A DNA stretch of 10,871 bases from Firmicutes bacterium UBA5496 (GTDB taxonomy: Bacteria > Bacillota > Proteinivoracia > UBA4975), in the NCBI GenBank assembly GCA_002427015.1, contig DIPE01000073.1:530-11400 (forward strand). The letters are read 5' to 3'. The notes under the pieces are model-generated. The model did not search any database. It was given only the letters and a program-made list of their open reading frames with translations, and was not told the DNA's origin. Position 1 is the stretch's first letter, and each line of letters opens with the position of its first letter. Both the position numbers and the translations under genes were made by a program. Shown piece after piece: positions 1 through 6,615 of this stretch.

Positions 1-1646
1 ACTTTCTCCATTTCGATGGACAGTTCTCCCTCATTGGCTAAACAGACGGGATGAGTCTTAAGGCGCTTGGAGGCCCGCACAGCTGCAACCTTTTCGCCTA
101 AAGCCTCTTTCATGGCTGTAAACATCTTTTTATCTGCTTCAGTTTCAGTCTTCTTGTCCTCGGCCTCGAGCCCTAAATCATCACTGGAAACGGATTTGAA
201 TTCCTTCTCTTTATAACTGCCCAGCATCTTCAGGGCGAATTCGTCTATATCTTCGGTAAGGAACAAAACTTCATAGCCCTTATCCAGGATAAATTCCGTC
301 TGCGGCAGTTTCTCGATTCTTTCCACCGATTCACCGGAAGCATAGTAGATGAATTTCTGGTCCTCCGGCATCCCGGAGATGTATTCTTCCAAGGTGACCA
401 GTTTCTTTTCCTTGGAGGAGTAAAAGAGCAGGAGATCCTCAAGCACCTCCTTATTGCGCCCGAATTCGGCGTAGACCCCGAACTTCAGCTGCCGGCCAAA
501 GGCCTTGAAAAAGGTTTCGTATTTTTCCCTGTCCTCTTTAAGCAAATCCGCCAATTCGCCCTTAATCTTGCTCTGAATGTTTTTGGCAATCAGTTTCAGC
601 TGGCGGTCATGCTGGAGCATTTCCCTGGAAATGTTCAGGGACAGGTCGTCAGATTCCACCATGCCCTTGACGAAGCTGAAATAATCCGGCAGGAGCTCAG
701 GGCACTTATTCATAATGAGGACGCCGCTGGAATACAGCTCCAGGCCCTTCTCGTATTCCTGTGTATAGAAGTCATAGGGGATGGTTTCGGGAATATACAA
801 AATGGCATTGTAACTGACCATGCCTTCTGCGCTGGTGTGAATATATTTCAAGGGCTTGTCAAAACCATAGCGTTTTTCGGCATAAAAGTTCTCGTAATCC
901 TCGTGCTTGAGCTCATTTTTGTTCTTCTTCCAGATAGGGACCATGCTGTTGACGGTTGCTTCCTGGGTATATTCCTCGTAATCCTTGTCGCTGCCCTCTT
1001 TAAGCCTGGACTTGGTTACATCCATTTTTATCGGGTAGCGGATAAAATCTGAGTACTTTTTAATAATCCCCTGTAACCTGTATTCTTCCATGAACTCGTC
1101 ATAATCTTCATCCTCAGTGCTTTCTTTGAGCTTGAGGATGACATCAGTGCCCACGGAATCTTTTTCCCAAGGCTCGATTGTATAGCCTTCGACTCCCTTG
1201 GATTCCCATTTATATGCCTCTTCCCCGCCGAAGGCCTTGCTGATGACAGTAACCACATCGGCAACCATAAAGGCCGAATAAAATCCCACCCCGAACTGGC
1301 CGATGAGATCATGGCCATCTTGGGCTGCGTTTTCTTGTTTAAAAGCCAGAGAACCGCTTTGGGCGATGATGCCAAGGTTTGTTTCCAGCTCCTCCTTGGT
1401 CATGCCAATGCCTGTGTCGGAGACGGTAAGCAATCTCTTCTCCTTATCAACTGTTATCCGGATATAATAATCATCTTTGTTAAACTGGATCGATTCATCA
1501 GTTAAAGCCTTGTAATATATTTTGTCCACAGCATCGCTGGCGTTAGATATAAGTTCCCGCAAAAAGATTTCCTTGTGGGTGTAAATTGAGTTGATCATCA
1601 GATCTAATAACCTTTTCGATTCGGCTTGAAACTCTTTAATTTCCAC
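1..1646 (-). CDS. htpG: Chaperone protein HtpG (Hsp90), 3' end outside window
   Basis: ATP-dependent cytosolic chaperone of the Hsp90 family. I translated the minus strand from a GTG start at 1646; 548 codons are present and the frame is still open at base 1, so the end of the C-terminal dimerisation domain is missing (full HtpG is usually about 600-640 residues). The N-terminal GHKL ATPase domain is clear: RELISNASDA at residues 30-39 with Glu31 as the expected catalytic base, DTGIGM at 77-82, and GQFGVGFY at 116-123 in the ATP lid region. The middle domain follows, with SLNISREMLQ and the typical FGxxLKFGVYAEF-like stretch. The GTG is chosen because AGGAGG lies 8 nt upstream and the protein then begins EIKEFQAE, as expected for the family. 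Its promoter and a CIRCE operator lie upstream, indicating HrcA heat-shock control. Family identity is secure; the regulation is inferred from the operator. Confidence 0.97.
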   Translation of the reverse strand, partial: MEIKEFQAESKRLLDLMINSIYTHKEIFLRELISNASDAVDKIYYKALTDESIQFNKDDYYIRITVDKEKRLLTVSDTGIGMTKEELETNLGIIAQSGSLAFKQENAAQDGHDLIGQFGVGFYSAFMVADVVTVISKAFGGEEAYKWESKGVEGYTIEPWEKDSVGTDVILKLKESTEDEDYDEFMEEYRLQGIIKKYSDFIRYPIKMDVTKSRLKEGSDKDYEEYTQEATVNSMVPIWKKNKNELKHEDYENFYAEKRYGFDKPLKYIHTSAEGMVSYNAILYIPETIPYDFYTQEYEKGLELYSSGVLIMNKCPELLPDYFSFVKGMVESDDLSLNISREMLQHDRQLKLIAKNIQSKIKGELADLLKEDREKYETFFKAFGRQLKFGVYAEFGRNKEVLEDLLLFYSSKEKKLVTLEEYISGMPEDQKFIYYASGESVERIEKLPQTEFILDKGYEVLFLTEDIDEFALKMLGSYKEKEFKSVSSDDLGLEAEDKKTETEADKKMFTAMKEALGEKVAAVRASKRLKTHPVCLANEGELSIEMEK

Positions 1647-1686
1647 GAGAATCTCCTCCTTGGCTAAGAGCTATGCAGTATCAATA

Positions 1687-1713
1687 TTAGCACTCTCCCT
1701 CGACGAGTGCTAA
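1687..1713 (-). promoter_or_regulatory. CIRCE operator (HrcA binding site) of htpG
   Basis: Exact consensus TTAGCACTC-N9-GAGTGCTAA, with no mismatch. The palindrome extends by four more perfect base pairs on each side (13-bp arms, 1683-1695 and 1705-1717). It begins directly downstream of the htpG -10 box and covers the predicted transcription start near 1711, an ideal position for HrcA repression, and it would also lie in the 5' part of the mRNA. CIRCE/HrcA is the established class I heat-shock control of groESL and dnaK operons in Gram-positive bacteria. Confidence 0.95.
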
Positions 1714-1717
1714 TATT

Positions 1718-1746
1718 TTTATATCAAATCCGGGGATTATTGTCAA
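1718..1746 (-). promoter_or_regulatory. Sigma-A type promoter of htpG
   Basis: On the minus strand, TTGACA (1746-1741) is followed by a 17-nt spacer and TATAAA (1723-1718), a near-consensus housekeeping promoter. The predicted start near 1711 lies inside the CIRCE element, leaving a 5' leader of about 65 nt before the GTG. Confidence 0.85.
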
Positions 1747-1767
1747 TATTCCCTGGGGTCCCTGCCC

Positions 1768-1796
1768 TTCACTCGCCCCCGGCCATAAGATATAAT
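1768..1796 (+). promoter_or_regulatory. Probable promoter of exoA
   Basis: Perfect -10 box TATAAT at 1791-1796, with TTCACT (4 of 6 to consensus) 17 nt upstream at 1768-1773. The predicted start near 1803 leaves a short leader carrying the GGAGGTG ribosome binding site. It diverges from the htpG promoter. Confidence 0.6.
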
Positions 1797-1825
1797 AAAG
1801 TGGACAAGCTATGGAGGTGGCAAAA

Positions 1826-2581
1826 ATGAAACTAGCTTCTTGGAATGTCAACGGGCTCCGGGCCTGTATGAACAAGGGTTTTTTAGACTCCTTCGCCGCT
1901 ATCAACAGCGACATTTTCTGCCTGCAGGAAATCAAGCTTCAGGAGGGGCAGATACATCTGGACTTGGAGGGATATCAGCAGTATTGGAATTACGCCGTCA
2001 AAAAAGGCTACTCCGGCACAGCAGTCTTTACCCGCCTCAACCCCCTATCTGTCCAGTATGGCCTTGGCCAGCCGGAACACGACCAGGAGGGGCGAGTGCT
2101 AAACCTGGAGTTTGAAGACTTCTACCTGGTCAATGTCTACACCCCCAATTCCCAGCGGGGCTTAGCCCGGTTAGAGTACAGAATGGAGTGGGAAGACGTC
2201 TTCAGGGAATATCTGAAGGAGTTGGACAGCAAAAAACCTGTCATTATCTGCGGCGACCTCAATGTTGCCCATAAGGAAATAGATATAAAAAACCCCGCCT
2301 CCAATAGAAAAAATGCAGGTTTTACCGATGAAGAGCGGGCCAAGCTGACGGAACTGCTGGACCAGGGCTTTGTCGATAGCTTCAGGCATTTCTACCCTGA
2401 CAAAAAGGACGCCTATTCCTGGTGGTCCTATTTCAGCAATGCCCGAGAGCGCAACATTGGCTGGCGCATCGACTACTTCCTGGTCTCCGACAGGCTGAAA
2501 GAGTCCCTGACCGACGCCGCCATCCTCTCGGAAATCATAGGCAGCGACCACTGCCCCGTCACTCTGGAGTTGGAAGCATAA
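1826..2581 (+). CDS. exoA: Exodeoxyribonuclease III / AP endonuclease, ExoA type
   Basis: Metal-dependent repair nuclease of the exonuclease III/APE1 family; it incises DNA 5' to abasic sites and removes blocked 3' ends in base excision repair. The 251-residue protein matches the usual length of Bacillus ExoA. Family motifs occur in order: WNVNGLR (6-12, Asn7), LQEIKLQ (33-39, metal ligand Glu35), YTPNSQ with Tyr105, GDLNVAHKEIDIKNP (143-157, Asp144 and Asn146), WRIDYFL (213-219, Asp216) and GSDHCP (239-244, the catalytic Asp241-His242 pair). All expected active-site residues are present. The ATG at 1826 is preferred over an in-frame ATG at 1811: GGAGGTG (1813-1819) sits 6 nt before it, the upstream ATG overlaps that site, and MKLASWNVNG is the normal family start. 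It is a single-gene unit with its own promoter and terminator, divergent from htpG. Confidence 0.96.
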   Translation: MKLASWNVNGLRACMNKGFLDSFAAINSDIFCLQEIKLQEGQIHLDLEGYQQYWNYAVKKGYSGTAVFTRLNPLSVQYGLGQPEHDQEGRVLNLEFEDFYLVNVYTPNSQRGLARLEYRMEWEDVFREYLKELDSKKPVIICGDLNVAHKEIDIKNPASNRKNAGFTDEERAKLTELLDQGFVDSFRHFYPDKKDAYSWWSYFSNARERNIGWRIDYFLVSDRLKESLTDAAILSEIIGSDHCPVTLELEA

Positions 2582-2624
2582 GGACGGTTTTTCCGGCTTC
2601 CGAATCTTGGCAAACAACTCTCCT

Positions 2625-2655
2625 AAGCCCAGCCCCCACAAGGGACTGGGCTTTT
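2625..2655 (+). terminator. Rho-independent terminator after exoA
   Basis: The arms AAGCCCAG and CTGGGCTT form an 8-bp stem, then one C/A mismatch and three more C-G pairs close a 5-nt loop; a short T run (TTTT) follows. It lies 43 nt after the exoA stop. Confidence 0.85.
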
Positions 2656-2697
2656 ATCGTGGCGCAATCATCTTATACCGTGAAAAAATATTATTAA

Positions 2698-2726
2698 TTG
2701 ACTTTAGGCAAGGGTGTTGGTATAAT
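2698..2726 (+). promoter_or_regulatory. Promoter of the ABC transporter operon
   Basis: TTGACT (2698-2703), 17-nt spacer, TATAAT (2721-2726). The predicted start is near 2733, about 185 nt before the first permease. The stretch 2696-2726 matches the phd-uma2 promoter at 6552-6582 at 24 of 31 positions, including an identical first 12 bases. Confidence 0.8.
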
Positions 2727-2735
2727 ATTCCATAT

Positions 2736-2846
2736 ATGCTACATCCCAGCATCTTGCTCCTGATCCCGGCGATAATATTCGTAGCCGCTGTTGCTATCTT
2801 CAGCGCTGTACTTAAGGCCGGAGAAGAAAATGAACAGACCATATGA
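2736..2846 (+). CDS. Possible 36-residue single-span membrane peptide
   Basis: This is an unrecognised small reading frame. From the ATG at 2736 it encodes 36 residues: a short MLHPS start, one unbroken hydrophobic segment (ILLLIPAIIFVAAVAIFSAV, about residues 6-25), then a polar acidic tail (KAGEENEQTI). That is the profile of a single-pass small membrane protein. The ATG lies 10 nt after the -10 box, about 3 nt after the predicted transcription start, and no Shine-Dalgarno is visible, so translation would be nearly leaderless. It sits between the operon promoter and the first permease, which would suit an accessory peptide of the transporter. The alternative is an untranslated leader whose hydrophobic frame is chance; no homologue is recognised. 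Confidence 0.4.
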   Translation: MLHPSILLLIPAIIFVAAVAIFSAVLKAGEENEQTI

Positions 2847-2880
2847 GGAGACCAAAAGTAACTTGCCCGGCCTCAACTAA
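2830..2880 (+). other. Possible 16-codon leader mini-ORF
   Basis: ATG at 2830 with GGAG 6 nt upstream, followed by 16 codons and TAA (2878-2880); it overlaps the end of the 36-residue frame in a different frame. A second tiny frame, ATG 2843 to TAA 2905, overlaps that stop as ATGA and ends inside the permease ribosome binding site. Either could be a leader peptide coupling translation into the permease, or chance. The 337-nt stretch from exoA to the permease otherwise holds only the terminator, the promoter and the small membrane peptide frame. Confidence 0.2.
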
Positions 2881-2918
2881 GTTAATAAGGAAGCAATCTG
2901 ACTAAGGAGGTGCGTAAA

Positions 2919-4562
2919 ATGATTCTTAAAAACAGCTTGAAGCAGATAATCCGGACGCCGGTGAGAACAGGCCTTTTTGTTCTCTTCCTGGCAGCGGTTA
3001 CTGCATTTTTGTGTTTTGGCCTGTATATGTGGGTCAGCGTCAACGAAAGCCTTGACCAGGCAGCGGGGGCCTTTATAACCGTAGGGATTATCGAGTATTC
3101 ACAGCCGCAGAGTTCTATACTTTCCCTTACTGACAGTGAAGCCATTATCAATTCACCCTATGTGGAACATTTTGACCACCGGGAGTGGCTGGCGGTGTAT
3201 GGAGAAGGCCTAAAGCCCACTACGCCTTCTTATTCCAGTCATGGCGGTGGCATAATGGTTTTCGAACCCCTGGAGGAGACATCCGGCAAATCTGCCCCCA
3301 TCAACGTGCTGGAGGTATTGGTTTCGGGCACAAGGTGGTCTAATAAACTATCCCGCATAAATAATCCGGGGTGTTCCCTTGAACCGGGCAAACAATATAT
3401 TGCCGCCGGCTGGTATGATGAGGAAACAGACGAGTTTCAGCCTGCAGGCATGTTAAAGTTTGGCCCCATTGCCGAAATACCGGCGGGGAACCTGGAAGAG
3501 TTTTTGGTGGGCAGTGGCAGACCCTGGGCAAGACTGCTGGAAACCTTTAAGCGTTCTTCTGATGCCCTGACAGTCTTAACAACTAACGATATCGACACTA
3601 TTTATGCCTTCCATCAGGGGGATGCTGTCCTGGCTAAAGGCAGGTCCTTTACGCAAGAAGAGTATGAGCAAAGGGCCCGGGTCTGTCTAATCAGTGTTAC
3701 CTTTGCCGACAGCAATAATCTTCAGCTGGGGGATAGGATTGATTTATCCTTCTACGAAAGTTTCGGCATCGGCTGGAGAAACGATACCGGGGTTCTTGCT
3801 GACTTTGGCTGTTTTAGCGAGAGTTTTGCCCAGGAAAGTTATGAAATTATCGGCATGTACACTCTGCCCATGGTAACCCGTGCCGACTGGTACCAAATTG
3901 ACAAAGATACCATCATAATGCCCTTGGATTCCTCAATCAGCACGCCAAAATCGGTTATGAACAATCTGGTCTCCTGCCGCCTGACCAACGGCACAGCCGA
4001 AGCCTTTCTTGCCGATATGGAGGCGGCCAATATTCCCGGCATCACGGTCACTGTCTATGACCAGGGCTATAGCCAGGTCAGCACTGCCTTGGCTGGCATG
4101 CGAAAAACCGCACTAATCCTAATGGCTATTTGTCTGGGGACGGGTCTCATCCTCTCTATCCTCTTCGCCTTCCTCTATGTAGGCAGGCAGAAACGCAGCA
4201 TCGCCATTATGTATTCTCTGGGGGCCAATCGTCGCCGGGCCTTGAGCTTTGTCATAGCTACCGTGTGTAGTGTTGCAATCCTGGCCGTTTTTCTCGGCGG
4301 ACTGGCAGGGTACGCACTGTCGGACACTGCTCTGAATGCCGTCTACCAGAGAATGACAGAAGATGATTCTGTTGACACTGCCTACAGCACTGTGGCAGCG
4401 GGCTCAGAGATTCAATATCAGGTAACGATTCCAAAAGGTGTTGCCTTGCCGGCAGCTGCGGCCGGGACAATCTTGCTCCTGACCTTGGCCTTAAGCGCAG
4501 TATTTGCTGTCAGCGTCTTGAGGGCAGAACCCTTGCAAGTCCTTGCCCAAAAGGAGGACTGA
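2919..4562 (+). CDS. ABC transporter permease, FtsX/MacB-like, large subunit
   Basis: Membrane subunit of a type VII (MacB/FtsX/LolCE-like) ABC system; such systems drive export or mechanotransmission rather than import. The 547-residue protein has the family topology: a short cytoplasmic N-terminus (MILKNSLKQIIRTPVRTG, the usual KNSLRQI-type lead-in), one membrane span at about 17-40, a very large extracytoplasmic domain (about 41-395), then three spans at about 397-422, 441-467 and 507-534. The cytoplasmic loop after span 2 carries SIAIMYSLGANRRR, the coupling-loop motif of FtsX-like permeases, and the tail ends in RAEPLQVLAQKE as is typical. ATG 2919 is chosen for the strong AAGGAGGTG upstream; a GTG at 2910 lies within that site. 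It is the first large gene of a three-gene operon. The substrate cannot be read from the sequence; antimicrobial peptide or lipid export are possibilities only. Confidence 0.88.
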   Translation: MILKNSLKQIIRTPVRTGLFVLFLAAVTAFLCFGLYMWVSVNESLDQAAGAFITVGIIEYSQPQSSILSLTDSEAIINSPYVEHFDHREWLAVYGEGLKPTTPSYSSHGGGIMVFEPLEETSGKSAPINVLEVLVSGTRWSNKLSRINNPGCSLEPGKQYIAAGWYDEETDEFQPAGMLKFGPIAEIPAGNLEEFLVGSGRPWARLLETFKRSSDALTVLTTNDIDTIYAFHQGDAVLAKGRSFTQEEYEQRARVCLISVTFADSNNLQLGDRIDLSFYESFGIGWRNDTGVLADFGCFSESFAQESYEIIGMYTLPMVTRADWYQIDKDTIIMPLDSSISTPKSVMNNLVSCRLTNGTAEAFLADMEAANIPGITVTVYDQGYSQVSTALAGMRKTALILMAICLGTGLILSILFAFLYVGRQKRSIAIMYSLGANRRRALSFVIATVCSVAILAVFLGGLAGYALSDTALNAVYQRMTEDDSVDTAYSTVAAGSEIQYQVTIPKGVALPAAAAGTILLLTLALSAVFAVSVLRAEPLQVLAQKED

Positions 4563-4566
4563 AATT

Positions 4567-5796
4567 TTGCATACTCTTAAGAACAGCTTCAGGGCAGCAA
4601 GCCGGAGAAAAGGCAAAAGTATGATTGTGCTGGCAGTTTCCATGGTTTTGGTCTTGTTCTTTACCATGTATGCCAATGCAATTACAGAGCATAGAGAGAC
4701 TTTGGCGGCTCTGCATAAAAGCATTACAGTTACCGGGCAAATCACCAACTACAATGGCACTGTAACAGATGATTTAGACATCCCAGAAAAAATCATCAGA
4801 GAATTGGAAGCATCAGACTTTATCGGTGAGAGATTTTATACCCGCAATCTCTGTCTGCTCACAGAGCCCTGGGAGGGACTGGAGCTAAGTGAGCTGCAGA
4901 ACAGGCTTATGAATGCAGGCACATTGGTGGGAGCCAATGCGATCGAAGCAATCCCCGAATTTGCTGCTGAAGATGCAATCCAGCCCCAATACTGGGAAGG
5001 TTATGATGCAAGTCTCTTTGCCTCTTCTGAGAGGGTGTGCATCCTCAGCGAAGATTTGCTGCAAAGCTTGAATCTGCAACTGGGGGATAGTTTTAAGATT
5101 ACCGTAGCTGAGAATGCGCGGGTGGAAAGCGCTGATCATCCCCATGGGGAGATAGCCCTGCAAATTGTCGGCGTGTTTTCCGGTCCGGCCTGGCGGAAAG
5201 CTTACTGTCCCTGGGACACAATAACTGCTTTTTACGAGGATCTGGGCATACCCCTTACCTGGGACAGCGCCCGCTTTTGTCTGGAGAATACATTAAAGAT
5301 GCATGAATTAAAGGCCTTGCTCAGCAGGTTAAACTTCCTCAGCCCCTATGAAGTGGGGCAGGATGCAATCACCGGACAGGGCAGGCTGGGATTTGTCATC
5401 AATGACCGGATCCTTACTAAGGCCACCGGCGGCGTTAAAAGTTACATCGGCTTTATGACCGCCCTGTATCCCGTGATTTACCTGCTTTCAGCAGGGATAG
5501 GCTTTGTGGTCTCCTACCTGTTGATCCGCCTGCGCAAGCCAGAGTTCGCCATCATGCGCTCCCTGGGGGCTGGCAAGGGGATGAGCTTTCTCAGTTTCTT
5601 CTGGGAGCAGGTTCTGCTCAGCCTTCTGGGCACTGCCCTGGGTGTCCTGCTCACCCTGGCCTTGGTCAAGACTGTCACCCCCCTTCAGGCTTTCAGTATT
5701 GCAGGCTACCTGGTCTCGTATCAGGCAGGGGCGGCGCTGGCTATAGCCACCATGAACCGGATGAATATCATCCAAATTCTCACGGCAAAGGAGTGA
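4567..5796 (+). CDS. ABC transporter permease, FtsX/MacB-like, small subunit
   Basis: Second permease of the same system, probably pairing with the larger one as a heterodimer. It has 409 residues: N-terminal lead-in HTLKNSFRAASRRKGKS, one span at about 18-38, an extracytoplasmic domain (about 39-290, roughly 100 residues shorter than its partner's), a span at about 293-320, the coupling-loop motif LRKPEFAIMRSLGAGKG, a span at about 341-368, and a last weaker span at about 376-395 ending in NIIQILTAKE. A TTG start at 4567 is chosen because AAGGAGG (4551-4557) lies 9 nt before it inside the end of the upstream gene, and the protein then begins with the same (H)TLKNSFR-type lead-in as its partner. 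An in-frame TTG at 4543 would start inside the upstream gene without such a site. Only 4 nt separate the genes, suggesting translational coupling. Confidence 0.87.
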   Translation: MHTLKNSFRAASRRKGKSMIVLAVSMVLVLFFTMYANAITEHRETLAALHKSITVTGQITNYNGTVTDDLDIPEKIIRELEASDFIGERFYTRNLCLLTEPWEGLELSELQNRLMNAGTLVGANAIEAIPEFAAEDAIQPQYWEGYDASLFASSERVCILSEDLLQSLNLQLGDSFKITVAENARVESADHPHGEIALQIVGVFSGPAWRKAYCPWDTITAFYEDLGIPLTWDSARFCLENTLKMHELKALLSRLNFLSPYEVGQDAITGQGRLGFVINDRILTKATGGVKSYIGFMTALYPVIYLLSAGIGFVVSYLLIRLRKPEFAIMRSLGAGKGMSFLSFFWEQVLLSLLGTALGVLLTLALVKTVTPLQAFSIAGYLVSYQAGAALAIATMNRMNIIQILTAKE

Positions 5797-5800
5797 TAAA

Positions 5801-6472
5801 ATGAGCATTCTCACCCTGAAAGATGTCTCTTACACTTATAAGAATAAGTATCAGAAGGTTGAGGCAGTAAAAAACGTCTCATTTGCTTTTCAACAGGGCA
5901 AGGTATATGCCATCGTCGGCAAAAGCGGCAGCGGCAAGACTACCATGCTGTCCCTGCTGGCGGGGCTGGACATTCCTACAGCCGGCCAGGTAGTCTACCA
6001 GGAAACTGCCACAAGTGAAATGGACCGGGACAAGTACCGGCGGGAAGATGTGGCGGTAATATACCAGGCATACAATCTCTTCCCCCTGCTTACGGCTTTG
6101 GAAAATGTCATGTATCCCCTTGAGTTGCAGGGAGTAAAGTCCAAAGAAGCAAGGCTGCGGGCTGCAGAAATGATTGAAAGCGTCGATCTCAGTAAGGAGG
6201 TCTTCAAGCGTTTTCCCGCCATGCTCAGCGGCGGCGAGCAGCAGCGAATCGCCATTGCCAGGGCCTTGGTGTCCGACCCCAGGGTCATATTGGCCGATGA
6301 GCCCACCGGCAATCTGGACACAGAAAACGGCGCCAATATTGTCGCCATCCTGAAAAGTCTGGCCCATGTCAAGAATCGCTGCGTCATAATTGTCACCCAT
6401 GACCCCGCCATCGCCCAGCAGGCTGATGTCGTCCTCAGGATGAAGGATGGAGAGATCGCCCTGGAGGCATAA
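5801..6472 (+). CDS. ABC transporter ATP-binding protein, LolD/MacB type
   Basis: Cytosolic ATPase that powers the two permeases. All nucleotide-binding elements are present in its 223 residues: Walker A GKSGSGKT (40-47), Q-loop Gln89 in YQAYNLFP, signature LSGGEQQR (142-149), Walker B VILADEPTGNLD (162-173, catalytic Glu167) and the switch His200 in VTHDP. The LADEPTGNLD wording and the length are typical of the MacB/LolD/FtsE branch, agreeing with the FtsX-like partners. The ATG at 5801 follows AAAGGAG (5787-5793) by 7 nt, and the gap to the upstream stop is 4 nt. It is the last gene of the operon, followed by a strong terminator. No two-component system or regulator gene lies next to the operon, unlike the common BceAB arrangement, so its control is unknown. 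Confidence 0.95.
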   Translation: MSILTLKDVSYTYKNKYQKVEAVKNVSFAFQQGKVYAIVGKSGSGKTTMLSLLAGLDIPTAGQVVYQETATSEMDRDKYRREDVAVIYQAYNLFPLLTALENVMYPLELQGVKSKEARLRAAEMIESVDLSKEVFKRFPAMLSGGEQQRIAIARALVSDPRVILADEPTGNLDTENGANIVAILKSLAHVKNRCVIIVTHDPAIAQQADVVLRMKDGEIALEA

Positions 6473-6475
6473 GCT

Positions 6476-6500
6476 AAAAACACCGGCAACCGGTGTTTTT
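6476..6500 (+). terminator. Rho-independent terminator after the ABC operon
   Basis: Perfect 11-bp inverted repeat AAAAACACCGG / CCGGTGTTTTT around a 3-nt CAA loop, immediately after the ATPase stop. The A and T runs on the two sides mean it could stop transcription in either direction. Confidence 0.92.
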
Positions 6501-6506
6501 CTTGTA

Positions 6507-6567
6507 TGTACACTCAAATACATGCAGGCCCTTTAATTTTAGCTAATATCTAATTGACTTTAGCTAA
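6507..6567. promoter_or_regulatory. Candidate operators upstream of phd-uma2
   Basis: Two copies of TTTAGCTAA (6538-6546 and 6559-6567), each containing the palindrome TTAGCTAA, are spaced exactly 21 bp apart, i.e. two helical turns. The second lies in the promoter spacer next to the -35 box. Further upstream is TGTACA (6507-6512), the core reported for YefM-family antitoxin operators, close to a TGTAT-N10-ATACA inverted repeat (6503-6522). The spacing and position fit autorepression by the Phd-like domain, but binding is inferred. Confidence 0.4.
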
Positions 6568-6582
6568 GGTAGTGGTTATTAT
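6554..6582 (+). promoter_or_regulatory. Promoter of phd-uma2 and nudix
   Basis: TTGACT (6554-6559), 17-nt spacer, TATTAT (6577-6582); the predicted start is near 6589. It strongly resembles the ABC operon promoter at 2698-2726. Confidence 0.75.
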
Positions 6583-6615
6583 AGGTACAAATTCAAATGC
6601 TTGGAGGCAGTTACC

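Noticed and set aside
609..1052. Plus-strand 147-codon open frame opposite htpG
   Set aside because: It lies wholly antisense to clear Hsp90 coding sequence, has no ribosome binding site and resembles no family.
1687..1796. CIRCE also repressing exoA
   Set aside because: The operator ends 54 bp before the exoA -35 box and sits exactly over the htpG start, so control of exoA is unlikely.
2171..2641. Minus-strand 156-codon open frame opposite exoA
   Set aside because: Antisense to intact ExoA active-site motifs and running into the exoA terminator; no independent signals.
2910..2918. Upstream GTG start for the first permease
   Set aside because: The GTG is part of the AAGGAGGTG ribosome binding site; ATG 2919 fits the spacing and the family start.
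5879..6523. Minus-strand 214-codon open frame opposite the ABC ATPase
   Set aside because: The opposite strand encodes all ATPase motifs; the antisense frame has no recognisable domain and is a shadow. The same applies to 5995-6513.
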